NCBI GenBank assembly: GCA_018702715.1
Contig: JABIYQ010000246.1
Coordinates: 1-15,996 of the forward strand
Reading direction: 5' to 3'
DNA: 15,996 bases
Origin: Desulfobacula sp.
GTDB taxonomy: Bacteria > Desulfobacterota > Desulfobacteria > Desulfobacterales > Desulfobacteraceae
Shown: piece after piece, positions 15,045-15,996 of the stretch
Layout: the number at the start of each line of letters is the position of its first letter
Numbering within the stretch: the first letter of the stretch is position 1
Notes under the pieces: model-generated
The model's input: the letters and a program-made list of their open reading frames with translations, nothing else
Told to the model about the DNA's origin: nothing
The model's database searches: none
Made by a program: the position numbers and the translations under genes

Positions 15045-15869
15045 ATGATCAATCCGTATAATAATCTGTATATCTATTATTTAGATGGTATCCCAAATAT
15101 CGACACAGAGGTTCAAGATAATGGTGCTTTCCTTGGAATATGGGAGGATGAAGCGGTTTCTTTTCTTTTTTTTTCCTGTTTTTGTGATGATATAGTAAAA
15201 GAAATCCTTAAAAAAAATAAAGGGATCATTCTGGTTGAAAAATATGAAATGACAGGAGAACAATGGCATGGTGACAAGATCGAACCCTATTATGTAAATA
15301 ATCTTTGCATTTGTCCGCCATGGAAGATACCTGTTGAAAATAATAAAACCATCAAAAAAATTGTTCTGGACCCAGGAGTGGTGTTTGGGACGGGCAGACA
15401 CCAGACAACAGAAGACTGCCTTTATCTCATCCATCGATTGTGTACGAAAAACAAGATTGAATCTGTTCTGGATATTGGTACGGGTACAGGCTTGTTATCC
15501 CTTGGGGCAGCAGCTCTTGATTGTAAACAGGTAATGGCCTGTGATTTCAACCTTCTGGCGGTTAAAACCACCTTGAACAATATCCGTCTCAATAAATTTG
15601 AAGACAGGATAATGGCTTTCCAGGCAAGGGGTGAACAGATAATGGGAATTGGCTGTGACCTTTTAGTTGCTAATATCCATTATGATGTCATGCAACACAT
15701 GATTGAAAGTCCGTTTCTCCTTGAAAAAAAATACTTTATCCTGTCCGGACTTCTCAATTCAGAAGCTAAAAAAGTTTTGGCATCATTGTCACAAAAAAAT
15801 GTTCATATCATTGAAAGACGATGCCCTGATGGGATTTGGAATACCATCCTCGGCAAACCCTTAACCTGA
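15045..15869 (+). CDS. Second PrmA-like class I SAM-dependent methyltransferase
   Basis: This 274-residue protein carries a variant of the PrmA hallmark, DPGVVFGTGRHQTT (109-122, against GTGTHPTT in PrmA), the SAM motif I VLDIGTGTG (141-149), an acidic end of the next strand (ACDFN, 165-169) and ANIH (209-212) in the catalytic loop position. A CPPW (90-93) matches the CPxW before the hallmark in PrmA proteins. The N-terminal region (1-85) is shorter than in PrmA and not recognisable, so the substrate may be another protein and not L11. It is rich in cysteine and histidine for this neighbourhood. The start is fixed by an in-frame TAA at 15039-15041; no good Shine-Dalgarno precedes it. It is divergent from prmA. 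The fold is certain and the substrate unknown. Confidence 0.85.
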   Translation: MINPYNNLYIYYLDGIPNIDTEVQDNGAFLGIWEDEAVSFLFFSCFCDDIVKEILKKNKGIILVEKYEMTGEQWHGDKIEPYYVNNLCICPPWKIPVENNKTIKKIVLDPGVVFGTGRHQTTEDCLYLIHRLCTKNKIESVLDIGTGTGLLSLGAAALDCKQVMACDFNLLAVKTTLNNIRLNKFEDRIMAFQARGEQIMGIGCDLLVANIHYDVMQHMIESPFLLEKKYFILSGLLNSEAKKVLASLSQKNVHIIERRCPDGIWNTILGKPLT

Positions 15870-15920
15870 TGCACCCTGTTTTTTGGGATGGGTCCCCAAT
15901 CCACCATCAAAAAAAAATAA

Positions 15921-15991
15921 AAAACCTCGTTGCGCTTGATGGCTCAAGCAGATAGTATATTTGTGCAACCAAAAATCTATCATCAACGAGG
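15921..15991. repeat. Dispersed intergenic repeat (copy 2) inside an inverted repeat
   Basis: AAAACCT (15921-15927) begins a 47-base ungapped match to 5699-5745. Within it are a perfect hairpin GCTTGA/TCAAGC around TGGC (15934-15949) and the exact 22-base block (15946-15967). The whole is enclosed by CCTCGTTG (15925-15932) and CAACGAGG (15984-15991). ATCCACCATCAA just before it (15899-15910) is the reverse complement of 5840-5851. The GC-rich body of copy 1 is absent here, unless the element continues past the window end. A short dyad TTGGG/CCCAA (15883-15899) after the methyltransferase stop lacks a T-run and is a weak terminator candidate only. Confidence 0.55.
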
Positions 15992-15996
15992 TGAAA

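Noticed and set aside
14861..15061. Short 60-63 aa frames on both strands upstream of the second methyltransferase
   Set aside because: They cover the tandem repeats and dyads, have no ribosome site and no recognisable protein features.

Overview
The window is AT-rich bacterial DNA. Its gene content and protein style point to a sulfate-reducing Desulfobacterota, probably Desulfobacterales. The pointers are a giant Ser/Thr-His hybrid kinase, several hybrid histidine kinases, a c-di-GMP-type secretion ATPase and a PrmA paralogue. The taxonomic call is an inference from style; no rRNA or other marker gene is present.

Layout. Positions 1-240 hold the 3' end of priA on the + strand. A hairpin with a T-run (265-299) separates it from a convergent three-gene operon on the - strand. 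Read 5'->3', that operon is a single-domain Hpt phosphotransfer protein (5630-5325), a GspE/PilB-type ATPase with a C-terminal receiver domain (5295-3124), and a membrane 7TMR-DISM hybrid histidine kinase with two receivers (3113-291). The gaps between the genes are 29 and 10 bases. A 409-base divergent intergenic region follows, holding a repeat element, promoter candidates and a leader hairpin. It leads into one very large + strand gene (6040-12585, 2181 aa) with protein kinase, AAA ATPase, helical repeat, GAF, two PAS, histidine kinase and receiver domains. Convergent to it on the - strand is a two-gene unit, prmA (14689-13754) followed one base later by a trans-3-hydroxyproline dehydratase-type enzyme (13752-12712). 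A second PrmA-like methyltransferase (15045-15869, +) is divergent from prmA across 355 bases rich in inverted and tandem repeats. The window ends in a second copy of the repeat first seen at 5699-5745.

How the genes may work together. The Hpt / ATPase-REC / hybrid kinase operon contains every step of a His-Asp-His-Asp phosphorelay. Its terminal receiver is fused directly to a pilus or secretion motor ATPase, which also carries an N-terminal MshEN-type (c-di-GMP binding family) domain. The divergent giant kinase ends in a HisKA-HATPase-REC module very similar to that of the operon's kinase, so both may feed the same Hpt. This architecture is the most interesting feature of the window. No pilus or secretion structural genes are present, so the machine being driven is unknown.
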